A stretch of DNA of 64,000 nucleotides from DATARH01 sp035550515. GTDB taxonomy: Bacteria; Pseudomonadota; Alphaproteobacteria; ATCC43930; CGMCC-115725. The stretch is from NCBI GenBank assembly GCA_035550515.1, contig DASZOZ010000103.1:1-64000 (forward strand), read 5' to 3'. Position numbers and translations under genes: made by a program. The first letter of the stretch is position 1, and every line of letters starts with the position of its first letter. The notes below the pieces were generated by a model, which was not told where the DNA came from, ran no database searches, and worked only from the letters and a program-made list of their open reading frames with translations. Of the stretch, positions 35,238-44,111 are shown in pieces.

Positions 35238-35339
35238 CTGCCCCTCCGCGCGTTGCCGGCCGGCCGTTGTAGCAAGCCGGCCCGCTACCGTCTTCCCTCG
35301 GACCGCACTACCATCATGGGAACGGCAGGAGGATACGCG

Positions 35340-36233
35340 GTGGAAGCTGGATATCTGGGCATCGGCGCGATGGGCCAGCCGATGGCGCACAAGCTGCTCG
35401 ACGCCGGGCACGAACTGACCATCTACGACATCGACGAGGCGGCGATGCAGCCGCTGCTCGAACGCCAGGCGCGGCGCGCGGCGTCGCCCTCCGACATGGC
35501 CGAGCGTTGCGAGATCGTCTTTGTCTCGCTGCCGACGCTGGCGGCATTCCGCGAGGTGGCGTTCGGCGCCGACGGGCTGGCCAAAGGCAAGGCGATGAAG
35601 CTGCTGGTCAATACCTGTACGATCGGCGTGCCGTTTGTGCAGGAGATCGCGCAGGCGATGGCGGCGCAGGGGGTGACGGTCGTCGATTGCCCGATCTCCG
35701 GCGGCCCGCCGGGCGCGCGGGCCGGCACGCTGTCGGTCATGGTTTCGGGCGACCCGGCGGCGATCGACCGCATCCGCCCGATGATCGCGCTGTGGGGCCG
35801 CACGCTGACCGTCGCCGGCGACAAGCCGGGCGCCGCCCAGGTGCTGAAGCTGACCAACAACATCCTGTCGGCGGTGGCCCTCGCGGCGACCGCCGAGGCG
35901 TTTGTGATGGGCGCCAAAGGCGGGCTCGACCCGGAGGTGATGGTCTCGGCGATCCGCGTCGGCAGCGGGCGCAACAGCGCCGTGGACAGCAAATTCCCCG
36001 AGGCCGTGCTGCCCCGCAGCTTCGACTACGGCGCCGAAATGCACATCATCATGAAGGATATCGACCTCGCGATCGCCCAGGGCGAAGCGCTCGGCGTGCC
36101 GATGTGGGTGTGCCAGGCGGCGCGCCTCGTCTTCAAGCACGCGATGCACCAGGGCGCCGCCAAGGAGGACCTGACCGCGATCGTGAAATATGTCGAACGC
36201 GCCGCCGGCTTCGAGATGCCGAAGACGCGCTGA
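35340..36233 (+). CDS. NAD(P)-dependent beta-hydroxyacid dehydrogenase (GarR/MmsB family)
   Basis: 297 residues. N-terminal Rossmann fold YLGIGAMGQPMAHKLLDAG, substrate-binding DCPISGGPPGARAGTL, and the catalytic lysine in LKLTNN, all family hallmarks. It oxidises 3-hydroxyisobutyrate, tartronate semialdehyde or similar acids. The start is the GTG at 35340 because aggagg lies seven bases before it; an ATG at 35316 is in frame but lacks a site. Divergent from the CocE-like gene. Confidence 0.92.
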   Translation: MEAGYLGIGAMGQPMAHKLLDAGHELTIYDIDEAAMQPLLERQARRAASPSDMAERCEIVFVSLPTLAAFREVAFGADGLAKGKAMKLLVNTCTIGVPFVQEIAQAMAAQGVTVVDCPISGGPPGARAGTLSVMVSGDPAAIDRIRPMIALWGRTLTVAGDKPGAAQVLKLTNNILSAVALAATAEAFVMGAKGGLDPEVMVSAIRVGSGRNSAVDSKFPEAVLPRSFDYGAEMHIIMKDIDLAIAQGEALGVPMWVCQAARLVFKHAMHQGAAKEDLTAIVKYVERAAGFEMPKTR

Positions 36234-36241
36234 GGCAGCGC

Positions 36242-37162
36242 TTATGCGGCCGGCGGGAACCCGTACAGCGCCTGCGGGTTCTCGACCAGGATGCGGCGGC
36301 GCTCGCCAGCGTCGGGCGCCCAATCGAGGAACAGGTCGAACAGCTGCGCGTCGTCGGGCTTCGCCCGTTCACCGGGATGCGGCCAGTTGGTGCCCCAGAT
36401 CAGCCGCTCGGGCGCGGCCTTGATATAGGCCCGGGCCAGCGCGCCCGAATCGGCGTAACCGGGCGGGCCGGCCTTGCTGGCGTCATAAGGCGCGGCCAGC
36501 TTGACCCAGGTCTTGCCCTTGTCGACCAGGCGAAGCACCTGGGCGAAGAGCGGGTCGCTCGCACCCTCCGGCTCCGGGATATGGCCGAAATGGTCGAGCG
36601 TGACCGGTGTCGGCAGACCTTCCAGAAACGGCGCCATCGCCGCAAGGTCACGCGCCCAGGCGTTGAGCTCGATATGCCAGCCGAGCGGCTCGATGCGGCG
36701 CGCCAAAGGCTCGATCATCGCCGGCGTGACGGGTCCGGCGGGGGCGAAATTGATGCGCGCCCCGCGCACCCCCAGCGCGTGCAGCCGTTTCAGCTCGTCG
36801 GCGCCGGTGCTGGCGGCGACGACGGCGACCCCGCGCGCCTCGGCACCGAATATCTCGAGCGCGTCGAGCATAGCGCGGTTGTCGGTGCCGTAGGTCGACG
36901 GCTGGACCAGCACGTGGCGGGTAATGCCGAGGCGCCGCATCAGCCCGCGATAATCGTCGGCATTGGCCTCGTCGGGGTGCGATATGTACCGTGAGACGAC
37001 CGGAAAACGGGGATCATAGATGTAATGATGGCAGTCGGTGGTGCCCGCGGGCGCCGCCGTCTGCGGGCGTTCATTGCCCGACGATAATGTCGGGGCTTGC
37101 GCGAAGGCCGGCCGCCCGCCGGCCGCGAGTGCGGCGGCGGCGAGAAAATCGCGGCGGCGCAT
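36242..37162 (-). CDS. Tat-exported amidohydrolase (TIM-barrel lactonase/decarboxylase type)
   Basis: 306 residues. It begins MRRRDFLAAAALAAGG, a twin-arginine type signal, then a metal-dependent hydrolase barrel. The DCHHYIYD opening replaces the usual DxHxH. Strand ends follow (HVLVQPSTYGTDN, RGARINFAP) and the final GTNWPHPGE with the metal aspartate region. Relatives are 2-pyrone-4,6-dicarboxylate lactonase-like enzymes. Export of such an enzyme to the periplasm is less usual. Divergent from the dienelactone hydrolase. Confidence 0.88.
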   Translation of the reverse strand: MRRRDFLAAAALAAGGRPAFAQAPTLSSGNERPQTAAPAGTTDCHHYIYDPRFPVVSRYISHPDEANADDYRGLMRRLGITRHVLVQPSTYGTDNRAMLDALEIFGAEARGVAVVAASTGADELKRLHALGVRGARINFAPAGPVTPAMIEPLARRIEPLGWHIELNAWARDLAAMAPFLEGLPTPVTLDHFGHIPEPEGASDPLFAQVLRLVDKGKTWVKLAAPYDASKAGPPGYADSGALARAYIKAAPERLIWGTNWPHPGERAKPDDAQLFDLFLDWAPDAGERRRILVENPQALYGFPPAA

Positions 37163-37237
37163 GCTGCTCTCCTCTGGCTCTTCCGCAACAGATGGCCGTG
37201 CCGCTACTCTGCGCCAACCCACCAACGGAGGAAGCTC

Positions 37238-38005
37238 ATGGCCAATGTTCCGGGTCTCGTCACCGACCCCAGCAAAATCACCGGCGGTCTGGTCCATGTG
37301 CCGGCCGGGGGGAGCAAAATCCCGGCCTATTTCGCCAAGCCGAACACCGCGGGCAACTATCCCGGCATCGTCGTGATCCACGAGGCGTTCGGGCTGGCCG
37401 ACCATATCTGCGACCTCGCGCGGCGCTTCGCCAATATCGGTTATATGGCGATCGCTCCCGATCTCTACTGGCGCGACGGCAACCCAAAAGACCCGGGGGA
37501 CATCCAGACCGTGTTCCCGGTGATGTTCGGCCTCAAGGATTCGCAAGCGGTCGCCGATCTCGAAGCCTCCGCCGATTTCCTGCGGGCGCAATCGGGCGCG
37601 ACCGGCAAGGTCGGTGCGATCGGTTTCTGCTCGGGCGGCCGCCACACGCTGCTCTTTGCCGTCAGCAGCAGCAAGGTCGATGCCGCGGTCGATTGCTGGG
37701 GCGGCTTTATCCATCGCGCGACGCCCGACGCCGAGACCACCGCGTCGCGTCCGACGCCGCCGCTCGATATGATGGGGAACCTGCACTGCCCGCTGTTCGG
37801 CGTGTTCGGGGTCGAGGACCAGAACCCGCCGGTCGCGCTCGCCGACGAGATGAAGCGGCGCGGCGCCGGCAAGGACGTCACCACCAAGATTTATCAGAAC
37901 GCCGGCCACGCCTTCCTCGCCGATTACCGGCCGAGCTATCGCGAAGCCCCGGCGCACGAGCTGTGGAACGACGCGACCGCCTTCTTCGCGAAGCATCTGC
38001 GGTAG
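37238..38005 (+). CDS. Dienelactone hydrolase family protein
   Basis: 255-residue alpha/beta hydrolase with the family's cysteine nucleophile: C131 in IGFCSGGRH, the acid in the DCWGGF region and His in NAGHAFL. In catechol and chlorocatechol breakdown such enzymes open dienelactones; many homologues have broader esterase roles. It starts at the ATG at 37238 behind acggaggaagctc. No ring-cleavage dioxygenase is in the window, so the substrate is open. Confidence 0.92.
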   Translation: MANVPGLVTDPSKITGGLVHVPAGGSKIPAYFAKPNTAGNYPGIVVIHEAFGLADHICDLARRFANIGYMAIAPDLYWRDGNPKDPGDIQTVFPVMFGLKDSQAVADLEASADFLRAQSGATGKVGAIGFCSGGRHTLLFAVSSSKVDAAVDCWGGFIHRATPDAETTASRPTPPLDMMGNLHCPLFGVFGVEDQNPPVALADEMKRRGAGKDVTTKIYQNAGHAFLADYRPSYREAPAHELWNDATAFFAKHLR

Positions 38006-38017
38006 CGGCGCCCCACT

Positions 38018-38049
38018 CCGCCCCTCCCCCGCCGGCGGGGGAGGGGCGG
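38018..38049. terminator. Perfect 32-base palindrome between convergent genes
   Basis: The palindrome is CCGCCCCTCCCCC, then gccggc, then the exact reverse complement of the first 13 bases. It sits between the ends of the dienelactone hydrolase and TauD genes and would form a very stable hairpin in both directions. It belongs to the same family as the hairpins at 8561-8650 and 51451-51474. Confidence 0.7.
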
Positions 38050-38061
38050 GGGGATGACCGG

Positions 38062-38883
38062 CTAGAACGGCCGGTCGCCTTCGATGGTCACGCGGTAGCC
38101 GTGCCGGCGCTGCGGGTAGTAGTCCCACATGGCGTGGTGCTGGACGCAGCGATTGTCCCAGAGCGCGACCGAATTCCGCTGCCAGCGAAAGCGGCACTGG
38201 AATTCCAGCGTCTCGCAATGGCGCACCAGCATCTGCAGCAGCGCGTCGCTTTCCAGCTTGCCGAGCCCGTTGATCCGGGTGGTGAAATTGCCGTTGACGA
38301 ACAGCGCCTTGCGGCCGGTCACCGGATGCGTGCGGACCACCGGGTGCTCGGCCCGCGGGAAGCCCTTCGCGGGCGCCGCATAGCCGAAACGGCCGCGATA
38401 GACCGGCTCGCCGTCATGGGTCGCGGTCAGCCCTTCGAGCAGCCGCTTGATCGGCTCGGACAGCGCGTCATAGGCCGCGTACATGCTGGCGAACAGCGTG
38501 TCGCCGCCGACCGGCGGGATCTCGGTCAAATAGAGGATGCTGCCCATCGGCGGGGTCTCGTCGCACGACACGTCGGAATGCCATTCCTCGCCGGCGACGT
38601 GCCGCGAGTCCGCGTCGGCATGGATCGTGAGGATTTCCGGGTGCCCCTCGGGCGAATGGCGCGACGCCGGGTGCGCCACCAGATTGCCGAACCGCCGGCC
38701 GAAATCCTTGTGCTGGTCGTGCGTCAAATGCTGGTCGCGGAAAAAGATCACCAGGTTTTCCATCAGCGCGTCGTGCACTTCCTGGAATTGCTGGTTGCCG
38801 AGCGGGCGCGACAGGTCGACCCCGCCGATCTCCGCCCCGATATGCGGTGTCAGTCTGGTGACCTCGATCGTCTGGTACGGCAT
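38062..38883 (-). CDS. TauD/TfdA-family 2-oxoglutarate dioxygenase 1
   Basis: 273-residue non-haem iron oxygenase. Iron ligands H102 and D104 (EEWHSDVS) and H249 (NRCVQHHAMWDY), and an arginine for 2-oxoglutarate in the last 15 residues. It oxidises, with 2-oxoglutarate and oxygen, substrates such as taurine, 2,4-D or alkyl sulfates. No sulfonate or phenoxy transporter is adjacent. Related to the second copy at 58461-59303 (shared blocks such as RTHP-TGRKAL and WDNRC-QH). Confidence 0.92.
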   Translation of the reverse strand: MPYQTIEVTRLTPHIGAEIGGVDLSRPLGNQQFQEVHDALMENLVIFFRDQHLTHDQHKDFGRRFGNLVAHPASRHSPEGHPEILTIHADADSRHVAGEEWHSDVSCDETPPMGSILYLTEIPPVGGDTLFASMYAAYDALSEPIKRLLEGLTATHDGEPVYRGRFGYAAPAKGFPRAEHPVVRTHPVTGRKALFVNGNFTTRINGLGKLESDALLQMLVRHCETLEFQCRFRWQRNSVALWDNRCVQHHAMWDYYPQRRHGYRVTIEGDRPF

Positions 38884-38935
38884 CCGGACCTCCTGCGCAG
38901 CGGCCTGGGGAAGTAGCCTGAGGGACGATAGCAGA

Positions 38936-39499
38936 TCAATCCAAGCTGCGAACCACCCGCGCCGGGTTGCCGCGCGCGAGGCTGAGCGGCGGCAGGTCGT
39001 GCGTCACCACGCTGCCCGCGCCGATGACGCAGCCGTCGCCGATCGTGACGCCGGGCATGACGATCGCGCCGCCGCCGATCCACACGCCGCTGCCGATGCG
39101 GATCGGCCGCGCCAGTTCCAGCCCGGCGGCCCGCGTCGCGCGGTCTACCGGATGGGTTGCGGCATAAAGCTGTACCGCGGGTCCCATCAGCAGATCGTCG
39201 CCGATCTCGATCGGCGCACAATCGAGAAAGACGCAGTTGTAGTTGATGAAACAGCGGTGCCCGAGACGGATGTTGTAGCCGTAGTCGCAGTAAAAGCGCG
39301 GCTGGATGTCGGGCCCGTCGCCGACCGCGCCGAACAGCTCCCCGAGCAGCGCCAGACGCGCCGCGGCATCGTCCGGCGCGCTCGCATTATAGCGGGCCAG
39401 CAGGCGCTGTGCCCGCTGCCGTTCGCCGGTCAGCTCCGGGCCCATTGCATTGTACAGCTCGCCCGCCAGCATCTTCTGCTTCTCGCTGCGCTCGGTCAT
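38936..39499 (-). CDS. Maltose/galactoside O-acetyltransferase-like LbH protein
   Basis: 187-residue acetyl-CoA-dependent acetyltransferase. N-terminal helical part (EKQKMLAGELYNAMGPEL) typical of maltose acetyltransferase, then left-handed beta-helix hexapeptide repeats (VWIGGGAIVMPGVTIGDG). The catalytic His lies in ATHPVDRATR. The end GNPARVVRSLD is the classic NodL/LacA terminus. Sugar acceptor unknown. Confidence 0.92.
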   Translation of the reverse strand: MTERSEKQKMLAGELYNAMGPELTGERQRAQRLLARYNASAPDDAAARLALLGELFGAVGDGPDIQPRFYCDYGYNIRLGHRCFINYNCVFLDCAPIEIGDDLLMGPAVQLYAATHPVDRATRAAGLELARPIRIGSGVWIGGGAIVMPGVTIGDGCVIGAGSVVTHDLPPLSLARGNPARVVRSLD

Positions 39500-39552
39500 C
39501 TTGCCCTCCCAAAGCCCCTCAGCCGCTGGACGACGATCCGCCGGGAGCCTAT

Positions 39553-39564
39553 GTTACATGTAAC
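39553..39564. promoter_or_regulatory. Palindromic operator before the MazE-type antitoxin
   Basis: GTTACATGTAAC is a perfect 12-base palindrome ending 17 bases before the antitoxin ATG. Self-repression by antitoxin or complex is the rule for such operons, so this is the probable operator. Confidence 0.6.
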
Positions 39565-39581
39565 GCATTGGAGAGCCGAGC

Positions 39582-39812
39582 ATGGCCCGTACTGCCACCA
39601 TCCGACGCTCCTCGCGCGATCGCGTGAGAGCCTACAGGGCCGAGCTTCGCCGTCAGGGATTGCGGCCGGTGCAAATCTGGGTACCGGACGTGGATTCTCC
39701 CGAGTTTATCGCCGAGGCCCATCGCCAGTCGCTGGTCGTTGCCCACAGCCTGCATGCCGATGAAGACCAGGCCTTTATCGATGCGATCTCGGCGGACCTT
39801 TGGGAGGAATGA
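39582..39812 (+). CDS. MazE-family antitoxin (DUF3018 type)
   Basis: 76-residue antitoxin. Basic N-terminus with RDRVRAYRAELRRQGLRPVQIWVPD, the family block, then an acidic end (AISADLWEE) that should bind the toxin. The stop overlaps the toxin start. Preceded by a perfect palindrome. Confidence 0.88.
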   Translation: MARTATIRRSSRDRVRAYRAELRRQGLRPVQIWVPDVDSPEFIAEAHRQSLVVAHSLHADEDQAFIDAISADLWEE

Positions 39813-40177
39813 AGCGCGGCGAGATATGGACGGTATCGAGTCGAGGCTCCCAGGCCGGAAAGCCGCGCCCGGCCGTCATCATCCAGGCCGACCGCTTTGA
39901 CGCGACCGGCTCCATAGCGGTTTGCGCGCTGACCACGGATGCCAGCGAGGCGCCTTTGCTGAGGCTCCCCGTCGCACCGACCGTGCAAAACGGACTGCGT
40001 CAACCCTGCCGCCTGATGGTCGATCGGATTACGACGATCCCCCGCAGCGGGGTGGGCGTCCGGATCGGCCAGTTGGAACCCGAGATCATCGGCGCGCTCG
40101 ATCGCGCTCTGCTGGTTTTTCTCGGTCTTGCCGGAAGCACGATGCGCCGTCGGCGCCCCACCAGGAGCTTGGCATGA
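39809..40177 (+). CDS. PemK/MazF-family endoribonuclease toxin
   Basis: 122-residue mRNA interferase. MKRGEIWTVSSRG and GKPRPAVIIQADRFD are the family's opening; the conserved Thr/Asp area is CALTTDAS and the loop RQPCRLMVDRITTIPRS. The ATG at 39809 overlaps the antitoxin stop; ggagg precedes it. It has an extra basic tail (MRRRRPTRSLA). Its stop overlaps the start of the thiamine-diphosphate enzyme by four bases (ATGA). Confidence 0.92.
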   Translation: MKRGEIWTVSSRGSQAGKPRPAVIIQADRFDATGSIAVCALTTDASEAPLLRLPVAPTVQNGLRQPCRLMVDRITTIPRSGVGVRIGQLEPEIIGALDRALLVFLGLAGSTMRRRRPTRSLA

Positions 40178-41886
40178 GTCGCAAGGAAATCGCCGCCACG
40201 AGTGTTGCCGAGGCCTATCTCGCGCTGCTGGCGGAGCGCGGGGTCGAGTATCTGTTCGCCAATGCCGGCACCGATTTCGCGCCGATCGTCGAGGCCTACG
40301 CCAAGGCGGCGCATACCGGCTTGTCGGCGCCGAAGCCGCTGATCGCCAGCCATGAGAATGTCGCGATCTCGATGGCGCACGGCTATGCCGCGGCGTCGGG
40401 CAAGGTGCCGGCGGTCATGGTGCATGTCAGCGTCGGCACCGCCAACGCGCTGTGCGGCGTGTTCAACGCGGCGCGCGAGTATGTGCCGATCCTCTTCACC
40501 GCCGGCCGCTCGCCGCTGACCGAGGAGGGCGTGTTCGGCGCGCGCGACACCTACATCCACTGGGCGCAGGAAATGTTCGACCAGGCCGGCATGCTGCGCG
40601 AGATGGTCAAATGGGATTACGAGCTGCGCAACGGCGCGCAGCTCGAAACCGTGGTCGACCGCGCCCTGTCCGTGGCGACCAGCGCGCCGGAGGGGCCGGT
40701 ATACCTGTCGCTGCCGCGCGAGGTGCTGGGCGAGACGCTGTCCGGCTTCACCTATGACAGCCCCTCCCGGCGCGCGGCGGCGACGTCGCCGGGCGCCGAC
40801 GAGGCGGCGCTCGCCGAGGCGGCGGCGATGTTGTCGAAGGCCCGGCGGCCGGTCGTCATCACCGCCGGCGCCGGGCGCGACCCGGCCGCGGTCGCGGTGC
40901 TCGCCGCGTTCGCCGAGCGCTTTGCGATCCCGGTGATCGAGCATCGCCAGCGGCACCTGTCGCTGTCCGCCGCGCATCCCTGCCATCTCGGCTACGACCC
41001 GGCGCCGTTCGTCAAGGAAGCCGACGCGATCCTCGTGCTGGAGATGGACGTGCCGTGGATCCCGGCCCGCGTGTCGCCGCCGGCCGATTGCCGGGTGATC
41101 CATCTCGGCGTCGACCCGCTCTGCACGCGCTACCCGATCCGCGGCTTCCCGTGCGACGTAGCGATCGCCGCCGCGCCGCGCCTGGCGCTGCTGAAGCTCG
41201 GCGCGGCGATGCGGGTCGCCGACGGCCTTGTCGCCGAGCGGCGGCAGGCGCTCGCCGAACGGCGGGCCGTGCAACGCGCCGGGTGGCAGAAATTGCGCGA
41301 CGAGGCGGCAACGCAAACCCCGATCCACCCGGCCTGGGTCAGCCATTGCCTCTCGCAGGCACGCGATCCGAACGCGATCCTGGTCAACGAATACACGCTG
41401 CTCAACGAGCACTGCCCGTCGACCGAACCGGGGTCGTATTTCGGGTCGAGCCCGGCGGCGGGGCTCGGCTGGGGCGCCGGCGCGGCGCTCGGCGTCAAGC
41501 TGGCAAAGCCGGAGCGCCAGGTGGTCTGCATTCACGGCGACGGGTCGTACATCTTCTCGAACCCGGTCGCGGTGCACCACGCGGCGCAAATGCACAAGCT
41601 GCCGGTGCTGACCATCGTCATCAACAACGCGATGTGGGGGGCGGTGCGGCGCGCCACGCTCGGCATGTACCCGGACGGCGAGGCGGCGCGCAGCAACAAG
41701 CCGCCGTTTATCGACCTCGACGACCTGCCGGCGTTCGAAACGATCTGCGCAGCCTCCGGCGGTTATGGCGAGCGGGTCGACGACCCGGCGGCGCTGCCCG
41801 GCGCGATGAAACGCGCGCTCAAGGCCGTCGACGGCGGCCAGCAGGCGCTCCTCAACGTCATCTCCCGCGGCGGCGCGGGGGGTTAG
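40174..41886 (+). CDS. Thiamine-diphosphate-dependent enzyme, acetolactate-synthase-like
   Basis: 570 residues with the three-domain layout of acetolactate synthase, benzoylformate decarboxylase and kin. The N-terminal pyrimidine domain has the catalytic Glu in ASHENVAISMAHGYA, then the central domain. The C-terminal PP domain has GDGSYIFSNPVAVHHAAQM and INN (near residues 455-480), the Mg/ThDP motif. Missing family features of true acetolactate synthases (no small subunit gene nearby) make a 2-oxoacid decarboxylase or ligase likely. It is read directly after a toxin gene, overlapping it. Confidence 0.88.
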   Translation: MSRKEIAATSVAEAYLALLAERGVEYLFANAGTDFAPIVEAYAKAAHTGLSAPKPLIASHENVAISMAHGYAAASGKVPAVMVHVSVGTANALCGVFNAAREYVPILFTAGRSPLTEEGVFGARDTYIHWAQEMFDQAGMLREMVKWDYELRNGAQLETVVDRALSVATSAPEGPVYLSLPREVLGETLSGFTYDSPSRRAAATSPGADEAALAEAAAMLSKARRPVVITAGAGRDPAAVAVLAAFAERFAIPVIEHRQRHLSLSAAHPCHLGYDPAPFVKEADAILVLEMDVPWIPARVSPPADCRVIHLGVDPLCTRYPIRGFPCDVAIAAAPRLALLKLGAAMRVADGLVAERRQALAERRAVQRAGWQKLRDEAATQTPIHPAWVSHCLSQARDPNAILVNEYTLLNEHCPSTEPGSYFGSSPAAGLGWGAGAALGVKLAKPERQVVCIHGDGSYIFSNPVAVHHAAQMHKLPVLTIVINNAMWGAVRRATLGMYPDGEAARSNKPPFIDLDDLPAFETICAASGGYGERVDDPAALPGAMKRALKAVDGGQQALLNVISRGGAGG

Positions 41887-41947
41887 TCAACGGCACGCCG
41901 GCCGCGCGGCTCTGCCCGTCGGCGGCGCCGAAACAGCCGCGCCGGCT

Positions 41948-42919
41948 TTACGCCGCCGCCATCCGGCGCTTCGGTTTCGGCCAGCGGGCGGCGACCAGCG
42001 GCAGCACCTCGTCGATCAGCCGGCGGGTCTGCGCCATCATGTCGTCGTCGCCCTTGGCGGCGGGACGCAGGATGAATTTGGAGACGCCGGCGGCGACGAA
42101 TTCGCCGATCTTGTCGGTGATCGCCGCTGCATCGCCGATCGCGAAATAATCGAGCGGGTCGCGCCCGGTGCGCTTGCGATAGGCATCGAACAGCGGCTGC
42201 AGGCCCGGCTCGTCGGCTGCGTTTTTCGCCGTGGCGAAGCGGAACGGTATCCCGGCGCCGTAATGGTCGTCGTCGATGCGGCGGCCTGCCGCCGCGGCGG
42301 CCGCCTTGATCGCGGCGACCACCTCCTTTGCCTGCGCCGGGGTTTCGGGGCCGGCCTGCCAGCCGGTGCCGTATGTCGCAGTGCGCCGGATCGCCGCCTC
42401 GGACGAGCCGCCGATCCATATCGGCAGGTCGGGCTGCACCGGCTTGGGCGAGATCGTCGCCCCGGACAGGTGGTAGTGCACGCCCTGGAAATCGACCTTG
42501 TCCTCGCTCCACAGCCGGCGGATCACCTCGAGCGCCTCGTCGGTCTTGCGGCCGCGCGTCTTGCTGTCGAGGTTGAGCATCTTCCATTCCGGGCCGAGCG
42601 GGCTGCCGATGCCGAAGGCGGGCAGCAGCCTGCCGTCGGAGAGGAAATCGATCGTCGCGCATTGCCGCGCGACCAGCACCGCGTCGCGCATCGCCAGCGA
42701 CAGCACGTTGACGCCGAATTTGAGCCGCCGCGTGCGCCCGGCAAGCGCCGCCATGACGCTCATGCATTCGAGAAACGGCGTCGGGCTGACCAGGCGGTCG
42801 GTCTGCCACAGCGAGTCGACGCCGCCCGCCTCCAGCATGTCGACCCAGCGCCAATAGGCCGAAGCCCCGGAAAACGGGAACTCCATGATCCCCATCCCGA
42901 CCGCGACCCGCTCCGCCAT
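41948..42919 (-). CDS. LLM-class flavin-dependent oxidoreductase 1
   Basis: 323-residue luciferase-like barrel. VDSLWQTDRLVSPTPFLECM, then the stretch RRLKFGVNVLSLAMRDAVLVARQCATIDFLSDGR is the family core. PIWIGGSSEAAIRRTATYGTG marks the F420/FMN-binding side. Monooxygenase or F420-linked dehydrogenase; cofactor not settled. Divergent from a second LLM gene across a dispersed palindrome. Confidence 0.9.
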   Translation of the reverse strand: MAERVAVGMGIMEFPFSGASAYWRWVDMLEAGGVDSLWQTDRLVSPTPFLECMSVMAALAGRTRRLKFGVNVLSLAMRDAVLVARQCATIDFLSDGRLLPAFGIGSPLGPEWKMLNLDSKTRGRKTDEALEVIRRLWSEDKVDFQGVHYHLSGATISPKPVQPDLPIWIGGSSEAAIRRTATYGTGWQAGPETPAQAKEVVAAIKAAAAAAGRRIDDDHYGAGIPFRFATAKNAADEPGLQPLFDAYRKRTGRDPLDYFAIGDAAAITDKIGEFVAAGVSKFILRPAAKGDDDMMAQTRRLIDEVLPLVAARWPKPKRRMAAA

Positions 42920-42963
42920 CGCTTCCTCCTTGCGCCGACCCGGCGAAGTATGGCCGGATCATG

Positions 42964-43042
42964 CCGTCATGGCGAGGAGCCCGAAGGGCGACGCGGCAAT
43001 CTCGATCCGCCAAGGGCCAGGACGGCACGCTCGCGATGACGA
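42964..43042. repeat. Dispersed palindrome, cgtcatggcgag type
   Basis: gccgtcatggcgagga on the left and cgctcgcgatgacgac on the right pair imperfectly. Same family as the copy at 21985-22068. It lies between the divergent LLM genes, where promoters are expected. Confidence 0.7.
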
Positions 43043-43058
43043 CAGGGAGACAAGGCAG

Positions 43059-44105
43059 ATGCGCGTCTTTACGACCGTGCCGCAGGGCAATCTGAAGGAG
43101 GTGCCGGCTGCGGCGCGCGCCGCCGAGGCCGAGGGCCATGACGGCATCGTCACGATGGAAAACCAGCACGAGCCGTTTCTCGCGCTCGCGGTGGCCGGTG
43201 CGGCGACCGAGACGATCGAGCTGCATACTTCGGTGGCGATCGCCTTCGCCCGCACGCCGATGGCCGTCGCCGAAGTCGGCTGGGACCTTGCCGGCTCGAC
43301 CGGCGGGCGGTTTGTCGTCGGCCTCGGCTCGCAGGTGCGGGCGCATAACGAGCGGCGGTTTTCGGTGCCGTGGTCGCCGCCGGCGCCGCGCATGCGCGAA
43401 TACGTCCAAGTGCTGCGCGCGATCTGGCAGTGCTGGGCGACCGGCGAGAAGCCGGCCTATGAGGGCCGGCACTACCGCTTTACGCTGATGACACCGAACT
43501 TCACCCCGCCGAAGATCGATTGCCCGCCGCCGGCGATCACCATCGCCGCGGTCGGCCCGGCGATGCTCAAGGTCGCGGCCGAGGAATGCGACGGCGTCAA
43601 GCTGCACGGCTTCTGCACCAAGAAATACCTGACCGACGAGATCATGCCGCGCATCGCGGCCGGGCTCGCCAAGGCCGGGCGCACCCGCGCCCAGTATGAA
43701 ATCTCCGGCGGCGGGTTTCTCGCCACCGGCCCGGACGATGCGGCGGTCGCCGAGCGCTTCGAGTGGGTCCGCCAACGCGTCGCGTTTTACGGCTCGACGC
43801 CGGCCTATTACCCGGTCTTCGCGGTGCACGGGTTGGAGGATTTGGGGCTCAAGCTCAACCGCATGGTGCGCGACGGGAAATGGAGCGAGCTGGCGACGGA
43901 AGTGCCGGACGATGTCGCGCATCTCTTTGCCGCGGTCGGCCGGCATGACCAGATCGTCGGCGCGATCGGCGAGCGGTTCGGCGGGCTGGCGGACGCGCTG
44001 ACCCTGCGCGCCCCAACGGACCAAGGCGAGGTCGGCGGCATGCCGCCCGACCTCGTGCAGGACATCCGCCGCATCCCGCACCAATACGCCGGCGCACGGA
44101 GGTAA
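43059..44105 (+). CDS. LLM-class flavin-dependent oxidoreductase 2 (F420 type)
   Basis: 348 residues. It resembles the F420-dependent branch: GHDGIVTMENQHEPFLALAVA, RFVVGLGSQVRAHNERRFSV and ITIAAVGPAMLKVAAEECDG. The start is the ATG at 43059, preceded by gggaga; the frame is open upstream through the palindrome. It is followed after six bases by the MetE-like gene and probably shares its transcript. Substrate unknown. Confidence 0.9.
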   Translation: MRVFTTVPQGNLKEVPAAARAAEAEGHDGIVTMENQHEPFLALAVAGAATETIELHTSVAIAFARTPMAVAEVGWDLAGSTGGRFVVGLGSQVRAHNERRFSVPWSPPAPRMREYVQVLRAIWQCWATGEKPAYEGRHYRFTLMTPNFTPPKIDCPPPAITIAAVGPAMLKVAAEECDGVKLHGFCTKKYLTDEIMPRIAAGLAKAGRTRAQYEISGGGFLATGPDDAAVAERFEWVRQRVAFYGSTPAYYPVFAVHGLEDLGLKLNRMVRDGKWSELATEVPDDVAHLFAAVGRHDQIVGAIGERFGGLADALTLRAPTDQGEVGGMPPDLVQDIRRIPHQYAGARR

Positions 44106-44111
44106 AGGGCC

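Noticed and set aside
35238..36323. Longer start for the CocE-like gene
   Set aside because: The upstream frame is antisense to the beta-hydroxyacid dehydrogenase; MQGRSFQ fits the family opening.
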